Positions 49,293-59,030 of a stretch of DNA of 64,000 nt are shown in pieces; within the stretch, counting starts at the first letter, position 1; each line of letters opens with the position of its first letter. A program made the position numbers and the translations under genes. Source of the DNA: Alphaproteobacteria bacterium AO1-B (GTDB lineage: Bacteria > Pseudomonadota > Alphaproteobacteria > Rhizobiales > Stappiaceae); the NCBI GenBank assembly GCA_001890945.1, contig MLAX01000001.1, positions 124,001 to 188,000 on the forward strand, in the 5' to 3' direction. The notes beneath the pieces are model-generated. The model had not been told where the DNA came from and searched no databases. It saw only the letters and a list, made by a program, of their open reading frames with translations.

Positions 49293-50402
49293 TTGAGCGA
49301 GGCGAGCCACAAATTGATTAAGAAAGAAAGCCCGCTGGATTCAGCGCGGTTGGCGGCCGCCGTCTCCGAGGGCATTTTGACCGAGGACCAGGCTGAGCGG
49401 CTCACCGATTTCTGGACCCGCCGCGGTGTTACTAGTCCATTGGCTGAAACACTGCCGCACGCGGACATCGAAGAAGTGCGGTTCGTGCGCGGCTTCCATG
49501 ACATTTTTATCAGTCTTGGGATCGGGATACTGATGGTCGGGCTGGTGTATGGTTTGCAGAACCTGTTGCCGGCTTGGGCAATCTCCGCGGTTGGCGCTGT
49601 GTCCATTTGGGCGCTGGCAGAAGTTTTTTCCCGCCGCATGCGATTGGCTCTGCCTTCTTTCCTGCTCAGCCTTGCATTCACCCCCTTCTTCTTCATGGCC
49701 TGTTTCGGGCTGGTCGTTGACCAGGACCTGACGGGTTTGAGCCTCGGGGGCTGGCGTCAAAACTATGAAACTTGGCTGGTAGTGCCCACATCGTTGGTCG
49801 CCCTTGCAGGCGCGGTGCTGTTTTACCTCCGCTTTAAGGTTCCAGTTGGGATTGCAGGGATTACCGGCGGATGCCTGTTCATCGTGGCGGTGCTTATCGA
49901 GATGGCGGCCCCCGGGCTGATCGACCGGTATCACGTTGGTTTCTTCCTGGCTCTTGGGCTCGTTACCTTTGCGCTGGCGATGAGCTTTGATATCAAGGAT
50001 CCAGCCCGCGTCACGCTGAATTCCGACAAGGCCTTTTGGCTTCATCTGATGGCCGCACCATTTATCGTGCATTCGATCCTTGCCTTGGTCTCCAGCTACT
50101 CAGGCCAAGGTTCGGTCGGTTACTCTGTTGCTGTCATCGCGCTCTTCATGATCCTGGCAATCGTCGCGCTGATTGTTGACCGGCGGGCCCTGCTGGTCTC
50201 CGCAATGAGTTATCTTGGTTTTGCTATCGGGTATCTGATCCTGGAAGCTAATGTTTCGGAAGAGGCCGCCTTTGCCGTAACCCTGTTGTTGCTGGGTGGT
50301 TTTATTCTGCTTATTGGCTCCGGCTGGAGCCTATTGCGGCGGGTGCTTTTGGCGCCCTTTTCAGGTCAGCCCTTGCTGCGCTACCTTCCTGCGACCACAT
50401 AA
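49293..50402 (+). CDS. DUF2157-like multi-pass membrane protein
   Basis: The 369-residue protein has an N-terminal soluble part (LDSARLAAAVSEGILTEDQAERL) that resembles the DUF2157 start, then about ten hydrophobic segments. The function of this family is unknown. I set the start at a TTG, because GGAGGA lies five bases upstream, whereas the longer frame from 49200 has no such signal. The gene lies between hslV and hslU and is likely co-transcribed with them. Confidence 0.75.
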   Translation: MSEASHKLIKKESPLDSARLAAAVSEGILTEDQAERLTDFWTRRGVTSPLAETLPHADIEEVRFVRGFHDIFISLGIGILMVGLVYGLQNLLPAWAISAVGAVSIWALAEVFSRRMRLALPSFLLSLAFTPFFFMACFGLVVDQDLTGLSLGGWRQNYETWLVVPTSLVALAGAVLFYLRFKVPVGIAGITGGCLFIVAVLIEMAAPGLIDRYHVGFFLALGLVTFALAMSFDIKDPARVTLNSDKAFWLHLMAAPFIVHSILALVSSYSGQGSVGYSVAVIALFMILAIVALIVDRRALLVSAMSYLGFAIGYLILEANVSEEAAFAVTLLLLGGFILLIGSGWSLLRRVLLAPFSGQPLLRYLPATT

Positions 50403-50443
50403 CCGGCAATGACCATCTACTTCTGTGCGAGTGAAACCCCTGA

Positions 50444-51748
50444 ATGACTGATTTTTCTCCGCGTGAAATTGTATCTGAACTCGATCGCTACATCGTTGGC
50501 CAGAAGGACGCCAAACGGGCGGTGGCCATTGCCTTGCGCAACCGTTGGCGCCGGCAGCAGCTTGAGGGTCAGATGCGCGAAGAGGTTCTGCCAAAGAACA
50601 TTCTCATGATCGGCCCGACCGGTGTCGGCAAAACCGAGATCTCCCGGCGTTTGGCGAAACTGGCACGGGCTCCCTTTACCAAGGTTGAGGCCACCAAGTT
50701 CACCGAAGTTGGCTACGTGGGCCGGGACGTTGAGCAGATCGTCCGTGACCTTGTGGAAGCAGGTATCTCGCTTGTTCGCGAGGAAAAACGGGAGTCTGTA
50801 AAAGCTAAGGCCCATGTGTTGGCGGAGGAGCGCGTACTGGACGCGCTTGTTGGTTCAAACGCCAGCCCGGCCACCCGGGAGAGTTTCCGAACCAAGCTCC
50901 GTGACGGTGACATGGACGACAAGGAAATTGAGGTGGAAGTGCCGGCACAGGCACAAATGCCAAGCTTTGACTTGCCAGGCATGCCGGGTGCGAGCGTCGG
51001 TGTAATGAACGTCTCGGATCTGCTCGGCAAGGCGTTTGGCGGCCAAACGAAAACGAAGCGGACAAGCGTGCGCGATTCCCATCAGCTCTTGGTGAATGCG
51101 GAATCAGACAAGCTTCTGGATGAAGACAAGATCGTCGAGGAAGCAATCTCGCTTGTAGAAAATTCGGGCATCGTTTTTCTCGATGAGATCGACAAGATCT
51201 GCGCCCGGGAAGGCCGCGCTGGCGGTGATGTTTCACGAGAGGGCGTTCAACGCGATCTCCTGCCGTTGATCGAGGGCACGGTCGTGTCGACCAAACATGG
51301 CCCGGTTCGCACCGACCATATTCTCTTCATTGCATCCGGCGCGTTCCATGTTGCCAAGCCCTCGGATCTTTTGCCGGAATTGCAGGGCCGCCTACCGATT
51401 CGGGTTGAGCTGCGGGCACTGACCAAGGAAGATTTCCGGGCGATCCTGACAGAGCCTGAGGCCAGCCTGATCAAACAGTATGTCGCCCTGATGGAAACTG
51501 AGGGTTTGAAACTGTCGTTCACAGAGGATTCCATTGAGGAAATCGCGTCGGTGGCCGTGGATCTGAACGGGTCTGTCGAAAACATCGGTGCGCGGCGTTT
51601 GCAGACCGTCATGGAACGGATTCTGGATGAAATCTCTTTCACGGCACCGGATCGGTCTGGGGAAGAAGTCGAAATCACGGCAGAGTTCGTTCGCGAGAAC
51701 ATTGGCGATCTGGCTAAGAACGTCGATCTGTCGAAGTTTATTCTGTAA
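50444..51748 (+). CDS. hslU: HslU ATPase subunit of the HslVU protease
   Basis: This 434-residue AAA+ unfoldase has Walker [15 protein letters not shown], Walker [11 protein letters not shown], a family insert domain and a C-terminal VDLSKFIL tail that activates HslV. It starts 41 bases after the membrane-protein gene. Confidence 0.99.
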   Translation: MTDFSPREIVSELDRYIVGQKDAKRAVAIALRNRWRRQQLEGQMREEVLPKNILMIGPTGVGKTEISRRLAKLARAPFTKVEATKFTEVGYVGRDVEQIVRDLVEAGISLVREEKRESVKAKAHVLAEERVLDALVGSNASPATRESFRTKLRDGDMDDKEIEVEVPAQAQMPSFDLPGMPGASVGVMNVSDLLGKAFGGQTKTKRTSVRDSHQLLVNAESDKLLDEDKIVEEAISLVENSGIVFLDEIDKICAREGRAGGDVSREGVQRDLLPLIEGTVVSTKHGPVRTDHILFIASGAFHVAKPSDLLPELQGRLPIRVELRALTKEDFRAILTEPEASLIKQYVALMETEGLKLSFTEDSIEEIASVAVDLNGSVENIGARRLQTVMERILDEISFTAPDRSGEEVEITAEFVRENIGDLAKNVDLSKFIL

Positions 51749-51817
51749 TTTGGCCCGGTACCGCAGGCTGCGAATTCGCCGCTTGCGGCTTGCCGGGACC
51801 GATGGCAGCATGCGGTC

Positions 51818-52312
51818 ATGGTAGCAATTCGAAAAAGTAACGAAGAGGGTCACCGCCGGAAGTTTCTGGTGGTGGTCGACGACACACCGGAGTGTGATCG
51901 CGCAATTGTCTATGCAGCTAAGCGGGCAGCGCGCACCAGCGGTGTGGTCACATTGCTGTTCATCATCGCACGCGGGGATTTCCAGCATTGGCTGGGTGTT
52001 GAGGACATTATGCGTGCCGAAGCGCACCAGGAGGCCGAAGCCACCCTGGCAAAAGCAGCGCAACGGGTTCGCTCAGTCGCCCGCACGGAACCGGAAACGG
52101 TTATCAGGGAGGGCACCATGAGCGAAGAAATCCTCGAGTTGATTGAAGCTGATGCCGACATTGCCATCCTCGTCTTGGCAGCAAGCACCAACGCGGATGG
52201 GCCGGGGCCGTTGGTTTCCTCGATCGCTGGCAAGTCCGCGGGAACCTTTCCGATCCCTGTGACCATCGTTCCGGGAAATCTGGATGATGATTCCATCGCT
52301 GCTCTAGCCTGA
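51818..52312 (+). CDS. Universal stress protein (UspA family)
   Basis: The 164-residue protein has the Usp fold pattern: FLVVVDDTPECDRAIVYAAK, a middle Ala/Glu-rich helix, ILVLAAS and an end SIAGKSAGTFPIPVTIVPG. The usual ATP-binding GxxGxxxxxxGS segment is only partly kept, so nucleotide binding is uncertain. It may act in stress survival. Confidence 0.9.
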   Translation: MVAIRKSNEEGHRRKFLVVVDDTPECDRAIVYAAKRAARTSGVVTLLFIIARGDFQHWLGVEDIMRAEAHQEAEATLAKAAQRVRSVARTEPETVIREGTMSEEILELIEADADIAILVLAASTNADGPGPLVSSIAGKSAGTFPIPVTIVPGNLDDDSIAALA

Positions 52313-52506
52313 CCTGCTTTGAGGAAACACGCCTGAGGCGCTTGATCCCCAGCGGCGAAAACCTATCTAGTTTTTAACGGTTCCAAACTGACGCAGGATC
52401 GGCTAGAAGATCCTATCGGCGTTTTGCGATGATGGAGAGGCCGCAAACACGTTTGCCAAATTGGGCGCACAGGTGACACAGCGCGGACAGCGCAAGGACG
52501 GAAAAC

Positions 52507-53064
52507 ATGTTCATTCAAACCGAAGCCACACCGAACCCGGCAACCCTCAAGTTCCTTCCAGGACGGGTTGTCCTGCCGGAAGGAACGTATGATTTCCGGT
52601 CCAAAGCCGATGCTGGCGCATCGCCGCTTGCCGAGAAGCTATTTGATGTGCCGGGCGTTGCAGCAGTTTTCTTTGGCCATGATTTTGTAACCGTAACCAA
52701 GGATGACACGGACTGGCAGCACATGAAGCCGGCAATTCTGGGCGTTATCATGGAGCAGTTCATGTCCGGCCAGCCGGTCATGAATGCCGGTGAAAGCGAA
52801 GACATCGAAGAAGGCGAGTTCTTTGAGGAAGGCGATCAGGATACGGTTGCGACCATCAAAGAGCTGTTGGAAACCCGTGTGCGTCCTGCTGTCGCACAGG
52901 ACGGCGGCGACATCACATTTAAGGGCTTCAAGGAAGGGATCGTCTACCTTTCAATGCGCGGCGCCTGCGCTGGATGCCCGTCCTCGACCGCAACACTTCA
53001 GCACGGCATCCAGAATCTTCTGCGCCACTTTGTGCCGGAAGTTGAGGAAGTGCGTCCAATCTAA
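52507..53064 (+). CDS. NifU/Nfu-type Fe-S scaffold protein
   Basis: This 185-residue protein has an Nfu N-terminal domain (FIQTEATPNPATLKFLPGR and AAVFFGHDFVTVTK) and a C-terminal NifU domain with the cluster-binding CxxC in RGACAGCPSST. Homologues carry 4Fe-4S clusters to target proteins. It ends at a clear terminator. Confidence 0.96.
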   Translation: MFIQTEATPNPATLKFLPGRVVLPEGTYDFRSKADAGASPLAEKLFDVPGVAAVFFGHDFVTVTKDDTDWQHMKPAILGVIMEQFMSGQPVMNAGESEDIEEGEFFEEGDQDTVATIKELLETRVRPAVAQDGGDITFKGFKEGIVYLSMRGACAGCPSSTATLQHGIQNLLRHFVPEVEEVRPI

Positions 53065-53088
53065 AGCGAATTTCCGCTTTGTTTCATT

Positions 53089-53115
53089 GGCCCGGCCTGC
53101 TTGCCGGGCCTTTTT
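53089..53115 (+). terminator. Intrinsic terminator after the Nfu gene
   Basis: Eight-base arms GGCCCGGC and GCCGGGCC flank CTGCTT, followed by five T residues. It lies 25 bases past the Nfu stop. Confidence 0.93.
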
Positions 53116-53216
53116 ATTCCCGCTGGTATTTCTCTGTGGGTTTCAAGCCCCCCATTGGACCTAGATCCAAAGCCCGGCTCGACTCTGCGAAGCGGCCGGG
53201 GTAGTGGCAAGTTATC

Positions 53217-53894
53217 ATGCGTGTTCTGGCAATCGATACAGCACTAGCCAATTGCGCTGCCGCCGTTCTTGACGATGGCACCTCCTCAGCATGTTTCGAA
53301 ACCTGCGGCGAAGAGATCGGCCGCGGCCATGCGGAGAAGCTCATGGACATGATCGGAACCGTGATGGCTGAGAGCTCGACAGCCTTTTCCGATCTCGACC
53401 GGGTTGCTGTTACCGTCGGACCGGGAAGTTTCACCGGTCTTCGTGTCGGGTTGGCTGTTGCCCGCGGCTTCGGCCTGGTTCTGGAAAAGCCGGTTGTCGG
53501 TGTTACCACATTGGCGGCGATCGCACGGTCCTGTGCATCCGGCGACAATGGCCCCCCGATCCTCGTCGCTCTCACCGGAAAAGGCGACGAAGTTTATTGT
53601 CAGCTTTTTTCTCACGATGGCGAACCACTTGACTTTGCCGGTGTTCAAACCCTGTCAGATCTTGCAAGGACACTGCCTGAGGACATAAGATTTGCCGGTT
53701 CGGCGGCAGACCGTGTTGCCGATGCAGTGGGAGCGGAAGACACGCGCGTGATTTCCAGGTGGGGGTATCCGGGAATACGGGCCGTTGCCGAGCTTGGTCT
53801 CATAACGGATCCGCGAGGGGCGTCTCCCTCCCCATTGTATTTGCGGCCGCCGGATGCGACGCCGCAGACAAAGGGAAGGATTGAACGGCAATGA
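53217..53894 (+). CDS. tsaB: TsaB, tRNA N6-threonylcarbamoyladenosine factor
   Basis: The 225-residue protein has VLAIDTALANCAAAV and TVGPGSFTGLRVGLAVARG, typical of TsaB. TsaB works with TsaD and TsaE to make t6A at position 37 of ANN-decoding tRNAs. It overlaps rimI by four bases (ATGA), which fits translational coupling. Confidence 0.96.
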   Translation: MRVLAIDTALANCAAAVLDDGTSSACFETCGEEIGRGHAEKLMDMIGTVMAESSTAFSDLDRVAVTVGPGSFTGLRVGLAVARGFGLVLEKPVVGVTTLAAIARSCASGDNGPPILVALTGKGDEVYCQLFSHDGEPLDFAGVQTLSDLARTLPEDIRFAGSAADRVADAVGAEDTRVISRWGYPGIRAVAELGLITDPRGASPSPLYLRPPDATPQTKGRIERQ

Positions 53895-54379
53895 GTTTTT
53901 GGTGGTTCTGGAGCCAGCCGCCGGTTGTTGAAGAGGCGCTGGACGAAGATCTGCTGAAGGTCGCCGAAATCCACGCAGCTTCATTCAAACATGCATGGGA
54001 CGTGGAAGAGCTTGCCCGTATGAAAGCGCAATCCGGAACGTCCATTCTGGTCGCGCGGCGGGCCAGCCCTTACGGAACGCAGGGGCCACTTGGTTTTTTA
54101 ATCCTCAGAACAGTCGCGGATGAAGCGGAAGTGATCACGATCGCTGTACATCCGCGCCAACGTGGTCGCGGCATTGGAAAAAAGCTGATGGAGGCCGGCT
54201 TGTTCCGCCTCTATGGAGAACGCTGCAAGAGCTTGTTTCTGGAAGTGGATTCGGCAAATGAAGCCGCCATTTTGCTGTACCGCTCCCTCGGATTCCGGGA
54301 AGTTGGCCAGCGAAAAGGGTACTACAGCCACAGTGGAGGAGACGGGACAGCGCTTGTCATGCGCGTCGATCTTGGTTAG
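53891..54379 (+). CDS. rimI: Ribosomal protein S18-alanine N-acetyltransferase RimI
   Basis: This 162-residue GNAT enzyme has the acetyl-CoA pyrophosphate motif VHPRQRGRGIGKKLM and the C-terminal LYRSLGFREVGQRKGYY. Its place after tsaB supports RimI, which acetylates the S18 N-terminus. The exact substrate is inferred. Confidence 0.94.
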   Translation: MSFWWFWSQPPVVEEALDEDLLKVAEIHAASFKHAWDVEELARMKAQSGTSILVARRASPYGTQGPLGFLILRTVADEAEVITIAVHPRQRGRGIGKKLMEAGLFRLYGERCKSLFLEVDSANEAAILLYRSLGFREVGQRKGYYSHSGGDGTALVMRVDLG

Positions 54380-54422
54380 AGCGCTTTGAGACCCAACCGG
54401 AACCGGAAGGCAATTGGAGTTT

Positions 54423-54872
54423 ATGACGGACGAGCGGACACTATCGCTGGCGGAACTTTGCGTCCAAAAAGGCATGCGCATGACCGAACAGCGCCGTGTG
54501 ATTGCCTCAGTGATCGAGCAGGCCTCAGAAGAGCATCCAGACGTCGAGGAACTCTATCGCCGATCCGTTGCGATTGACCCGAAAATCTCCATCTCTACGG
54601 TCTATCGCACCGTCAAACTGTTTGAAGATGCCGGCATGGTTGAGCGCCATGATTTTCGAGATGGCCGTTCCCGTTATGAAACTGTGCCGGACGAGCATCA
54701 TGACCATCTGATTGATCTGCGCAGCGGACAGGTGATTGAGTTCCGGAACGAGGAAATTGAAGCCTTGCAGGAGTTCATCGCTAAAAAGCTGGGCTACAAG
54801 CTGGTGGATCATCGGTTGGAGCTTTATGGCGTTCCGATCGAGCCGAAAAAGGGCGGGGACACGGATGGCTGA
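54423..54872 (+). CDS. mur: Fur family regulator, Mur-like
   Basis: The 149-residue regulator has the Fur winged helix (ISISTVYRTVKLFEDAGMVER) and the metal-binding YETVPDEHHDHLIDL. It lacks the CxxC zinc pairs of E. coli Fur: the segment after HHDHL has Asp and Arg instead of Cys. Alphaproteobacterial Fur proteins of this shape often act as manganese sensors (Mur). The start is the ATG after TTGGAG. Its end overlaps plsC by eight bases. Confidence 0.88.
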   Translation: MTDERTLSLAELCVQKGMRMTEQRRVIASVIEQASEEHPDVEELYRRSVAIDPKISISTVYRTVKLFEDAGMVERHDFRDGRSRYETVPDEHHDHLIDLRSGQVIEFRNEEIEALQEFIAKKLGYKLVDHRLELYGVPIEPKKGGDTDG

Positions 54873-55731
54873 AATCAAGGCGGTTTTGACGATCCTTATG
54901 TTAACGGTCGTCTCGCTGATCTTGATTCCACTGCAATGGGTTGCAGTGAAGCTAAATCTCCCAATCCAGAATCACCTTCCTCGTCTCTGGCATAAAATTG
55001 CAACCGGCCTCGTTGGTATTCGCATTCACCAGGAAGGGCAGCCGGCGGCTGAACGTCCTTTGTTGATTGCCGCCAACCATGCGTCCTGGGTAGACATCAC
55101 CGTTATCGGTTCTTTGATGCCGCTGTCCTTTATCGCCAAGTCGGAAGTCTCCGGCTGGCCGGTCTTTGGTCTCTTTGCCAAGCTTCAGCGGACGGTTTTC
55201 GTCAACCGCACCCGGCGATCGCAAACGGCAGAAGTTGCTGACACGATTGCCGGCCGGATGGCAGAGGGTGATGCCATGGTGCTCTTTGCGGAAGGCACAT
55301 CCAACGATGGGAATTGCGTTTTGCCGTTCCGTTCGGCTCTTTTGGGAGCTGCAACGCGCGCCGCGGGGAATGATCAAGACACCACTGTTTGGGTCCAGCC
55401 GTTATCAATTGCCTATCAGGGCTTGTTCGGAATGCCGATGGGGCGTGTGCACCGTCCGCACGTCGCCTGGTATGGGGATATGGAGCTTGCGGGCCATCTT
55501 TGGGGCATCTTTAAGCATGGTGCTCTCGATGTTGCCGTCCAATGGGGAAAGCCTGTTCGGGTCGATCCCGCAACGGACCGGAAAGCTCTGACTCTGCAGT
55601 TGGAGAGGGAGGTGCGCGCCCTGACCATGGCTGCCTTGCGCCAAAAACCGGTCGAACGGTTCGAATCCGACGAATTCGATGCTCCTGAGTTCTTCTCAAA
55701 TGAAGAAAAAACCGCTAAAGCTGGCGCCTGA
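54865..55731 (+). CDS. plsC: 1-acyl-sn-glycerol-3-phosphate acyltransferase
   Basis: This 288-residue membrane enzyme makes phosphatidic acid. It has an N-terminal helix (AVLTILMLTVVSLILIPLQW), the catalytic HX4D in AANHASWVDIT, FVNRTRRS and FAEGTSNDG. The ATG start overlaps the regulator gene, and the longer frame upstream is only its shadow. Confidence 0.93.
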   Translation: MAEIKAVLTILMLTVVSLILIPLQWVAVKLNLPIQNHLPRLWHKIATGLVGIRIHQEGQPAAERPLLIAANHASWVDITVIGSLMPLSFIAKSEVSGWPVFGLFAKLQRTVFVNRTRRSQTAEVADTIAGRMAEGDAMVLFAEGTSNDGNCVLPFRSALLGAATRAAGNDQDTTVWVQPLSIAYQGLFGMPMGRVHRPHVAWYGDMELAGHLWGIFKHGALDVAVQWGKPVRVDPATDRKALTLQLEREVRALTMAALRQKPVERFESDEFDAPEFFSNEEKTAKAGA

Positions 55732-55856
55732 ATTGAGGTGCAGCCTGCCTCCGACGTGATTAAACGCGGGCAGACAAAGGTGCGGGATAAAGTCTCGCCC
55801 AAAAGCACGATCACCACGAGACATGCCGTCCGTCCCACAGGGACCATGAGGAGCGA

Positions 55857-57317
55857 ATGACGAGCCGCCCGGAAGCAGAACTGGACACCTCCGCAGCCGC
55901 GGAAACAAAGACCGTATCAGGTGACAATACGCGCAAGGTTTTTGTGCGCACCTACGGCTGCCAGATGAACGTCTATGACAGTGAGCGCATGACCGATGTG
56001 CTGGCACCACAGGGCTATTCCACGACTGAAGACATGGAAGAGGCCGATCTGGTCATTCTGAACACCTGCCACATCCGGGAAAAGGCCGCTGAAAAGGTCT
56101 ATTCAGAGCTTGGGCGGATCCGGAAAGTTAAGGAAGAACGGGCGAAAGCAGGCAAGGACATGATGGTCGGTGTGGCCGGCTGTGTGGCGCAGGCGGAAGG
56201 CGAGGAAATCTCTCGCCGGGCGCCGATTGTCGACATGGTCGTTGGTCCGCAGAGCTACCATCAGCTGCCCTCGCTTTTGGACAAAGCGCGCCAAGGCCAG
56301 AAAGTTGTCGAAACAGAGTTCGACATCGACGCGAAGTTTGACCATTTGTCTGAGCGGGCTGAAAAGCCGATCATGAAACGCCCTCCGGCCGCATTCCTGA
56401 CAGTTCAAGAAGGCTGCGACAAGTTCTGTACCTTCTGCGTCGTTCCTTATACCCGCGGTGCTGAAGTCTCCCGGTCCGTGGAACAGATTGTTACCGAAGC
56501 TCAGCGCATGGCAGCCTCTGGTGTGCGGGAAGTGACCCTGCTTGGTCAGAACGTCAATGCCTATCACGGCGAAGCTGCAGATGGGTCAACCTGGGGGTTG
56601 GGAAAGCTTTTGCGCCGCTTGTCGGAAATCGATGGGTTGGATCGGCTGCGTTACACGACCAGCCACCCTCGTGACATGGACGATGATCTGATTGAAGCCC
56701 ACCGCGAGCTGAAGAGCTTGATGCCATATCTGCATCTGCCGGTTCAGTCCGGGTCTGACAAGATTTTGAAGGCCATGAACCGCAAGCACACGCGGGATGA
56801 GTATTTCCGACTGATCGACCGGATCCGGGAAGCAGCGCCCGACATTGCCCTTTCCGGCGACTTCATTGTCGGTTTCCCAGGCGAAACAGATCAGGACTTT
56901 GAAGACACGATGGATCTGATCCGCCGTGTTGAATATGGCTCTGCCTTCTCGTTCAAATACAGTCAACGCCCCGGCACGCCTGGAGCGACCATGGACGATC
57001 AGGTGCCGGAAGACATCAAATCTGCGCGCCTGCAGGAACTCCAGGCGCTTCTGAGCGAGCAACAAAAAGCCTTCAATGCGTCCCGCAAAGGGATGACCTG
57101 CGATGTGCTTTTGGAAAAGAAGGGCCGGAACCCGGGACAGCTTGTTGGCAAGTCTCCATGGTTGCAGCCGGTCCAGCTTGATGCACCAGAGTCCATGATC
57201 GGCAGTGTACAAGCGGTGGAAATCGTTGAGATCGGAAGCAATTCGCTGTTCGGACGGCTGATTGCGGGGCAAGATGCTGCTGATGGATCCGGTGCCATAC
57301 CGGCCCCGGCCGCCTAA
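55857..57317 (+). CDS. miaB: tRNA-2-methylthio-N6-isopentenyladenosine synthase MiaB
   Basis: The 486-residue radical SAM methylthiotransferase has three N-terminal cluster cysteines ([26 protein letters not shown]), the radical SAM CxxxCxxC (GCDKFCTFC) and a C-terminal TRAM domain. It adds the methylthio group at A37. GAGGAG precedes the ATG. The end is 11 bases before phoH. Confidence 0.98.
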   Translation: MTSRPEAELDTSAAAETKTVSGDNTRKVFVRTYGCQMNVYDSERMTDVLAPQGYSTTEDMEEADLVILNTCHIREKAAEKVYSELGRIRKVKEERAKAGKDMMVGVAGCVAQAEGEEISRRAPIVDMVVGPQSYHQLPSLLDKARQGQKVVETEFDIDAKFDHLSERAEKPIMKRPPAAFLTVQEGCDKFCTFCVVPYTRGAEVSRSVEQIVTEAQRMAASGVREVTLLGQNVNAYHGEAADGSTWGLGKLLRRLSEIDGLDRLRYTTSHPRDMDDDLIEAHRELKSLMPYLHLPVQSGSDKILKAMNRKHTRDEYFRLIDRIREAAPDIALSGDFIVGFPGETDQDFEDTMDLIRRVEYGSAFSFKYSQRPGTPGATMDDQVPEDIKSARLQELQALLSEQQKAFNASRKGMTCDVLLEKKGRNPGQLVGKSPWLQPVQLDAPESMIGSVQAVEIVEIGSNSLFGRLIAGQDAADGSGAIPAPAA

Positions 57318-57328
57318 GGAGACGTCAT

Positions 57329-58450
57329 TTGACGCGCGACAGCCAATCTTCTTCCCGCAGGCTTTCTGATGAAGCCGCTTCGGCTTCCGACATGACCCAC
57401 ATCGTTCTTGCTTTTGAAGATAACCGTTTGATCGGCGATCTGTTTGGTCAGTTCGATCAGAACCTTGCCTTAATAGAGCAACGCCTTGGCGTGGACGCGA
57501 TTGCACGCGGCAATCAGGTGACGCTGAAGGGGTCGCAAGCCGGCTGTGCCCAAGCCCGGGCGGCATTGGAAGCCCTTTATCAGCGCTTGTTGCAAGGGCA
57601 GGAAATTCATCCAGGCGATGTCGATGGGGCCTTGCGCATGGCAGCGGCCAACGAAGCCCAGCTTCCGTTGCCTACTCTTGAGCCGAAATCTCGGTTGGCG
57701 TTTGCACAAATCGCGACGCGCCGGAAAACCATTGTTGCGCGTACGCCAACACAGGATGCCTATATCCGGTCTATGGATCGGGCGGATCTGATTTTCGGCA
57801 CAGGTCCGGCTGGAACGGGTAAGACGTTTCTCGCGGTTGCCTACGCGGCAGCGCTGTTGGAACGCGGCGATGTGGCGCGTTTGATCCTGTCTCGGCCTGC
57901 AGTTGAGGCCGGTGAGCGTCTGGGCTTCTTGCCGGGAGAAATGAAAGACAAGGTCGACCCGTATCTCCGGCCGATTTATGACGCGCTCTATGAAATGATG
58001 CCGGCTGAAAAAGTTGATCGCGGACTGCAATCCGGAATGATCGAGGTCGCGCCACTCGCGTTCATGCGCGGACGTACTTTGTCAAACGCCGTTGTTTTGC
58101 TCGACGAAGCGCAGAACACGACGTCGATGCAAATGAAAATGTTTCTGACCCGGCTGGGCGAGGGATCAAAGATGATCGTGACCGGCGACCCGAGCCAGAT
58201 CGACTTGCCCTCGGGCCAGAAATCCGGCTTGCGCGAAGCTCTGGGTCTGCTGACCGATATTCCTGCGGTTGCACATATTCGGTTCAACGAAACCGATGTT
58301 GTTCGCCATGAGTTGGTCGGCCGGATTGTCACGGCTTACGATAATGCTTCGCGCGAAGAAGCACAGGCACGTGAACGCCGGTTTGCCGCTCGTCAAGGAG
58401 ACAGCGAAGATCAGGATCGCCGGCCGCGCAACAGCGCAGCGGCTTCCTGA
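57329..58450 (+). CDS. phoH: PhoH-like ATPase
   Basis: This 373-residue P-loop protein has Walker A GPAGTGKTFLAVAYAA and Walker B VVLLDEAQNTT. It is tied to RNA metabolism with YbeY. The TTG start has AAGGAG upstream. The C-terminal tail is charged. Confidence 0.95.
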   Translation: MTRDSQSSSRRLSDEAASASDMTHIVLAFEDNRLIGDLFGQFDQNLALIEQRLGVDAIARGNQVTLKGSQAGCAQARAALEALYQRLLQGQEIHPGDVDGALRMAAANEAQLPLPTLEPKSRLAFAQIATRRKTIVARTPTQDAYIRSMDRADLIFGTGPAGTGKTFLAVAYAAALLERGDVARLILSRPAVEAGERLGFLPGEMKDKVDPYLRPIYDALYEMMPAEKVDRGLQSGMIEVAPLAFMRGRTLSNAVVLLDEAQNTTSMQMKMFLTRLGEGSKMIVTGDPSQIDLPSGQKSGLREALGLLTDIPAVAHIRFNETDVVRHELVGRIVTAYDNASREEAQARERRFAARQGDSEDQDRRPRNSAAAS

Positions 58451-58460
58451 AGGGGCTTGT

Positions 58461-58982
58461 GTGACCGAAGCTGAACATGCGCCTGAAGAGGTTTTGATTG
58501 ATATCGCGGTTGAGGCCGGTGATTGGCCGGATGAGGCCGAGTTGATCAAACTGGCGCAAACCGCGATTGCTGCTGGAATAAAAGGCGCGGATCTGGAAGT
58601 TTTGGAAGAAACCGAGCTGTCACTGCTCTTCACAAATGATGAGGGGATCCGCAAACTGAATCATCAGTGGCGGGACAAGGACAAACCGACAAATGTGTTG
58701 TCCTTTCCCGGCAGCGACCCCCATGATGATGTGTACGGCCCTCTGCTCGGCGACATAGTTTTTGGCTATGAGACAGTGGCCAAAGAAGCAGAAGAACTGG
58801 GAATTGAATTTAACAATCACCTTACCCATCTCACTGTTCATGGATTGCTTCATCTTTTCGATTATGATCATCAAGAGAAAGACGAAGCTGAACTGATGGA
58901 AAGCTTGGAAACGGCCATATTGGCCGGTTTGGGTATTGATGATCCTTATGCTGGCCGGCCACTTGAAGCCGATGGCGATTAA
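58461..58982 (+). CDS. ybeY: rRNA maturation endoribonuclease YbeY
   Basis: The 173-residue protein has the zinc site THLTVHGLLHLFDYDH, matching HGxLHLxGYDH with Phe for Gly. NVLSFPGSD precedes it. It processes the 16S rRNA 3' end. I chose the GTG with AAGGGG upstream, ten bases after phoH; the longer frame overlaps phoH. Confidence 0.96.
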   Translation: MTEAEHAPEEVLIDIAVEAGDWPDEAELIKLAQTAIAAGIKGADLEVLEETELSLLFTNDEGIRKLNHQWRDKDKPTNVLSFPGSDPHDDVYGPLLGDIVFGYETVAKEAEELGIEFNNHLTHLTVHGLLHLFDYDHQEKDEAELMESLETAILAGLGIDDPYAGRPLEADGD

Positions 58983-59030
58983 AGGGACAGTAGGGGTATG
59001 ACCCGTTGCTTCAGGGTCCTGAAACGATAG

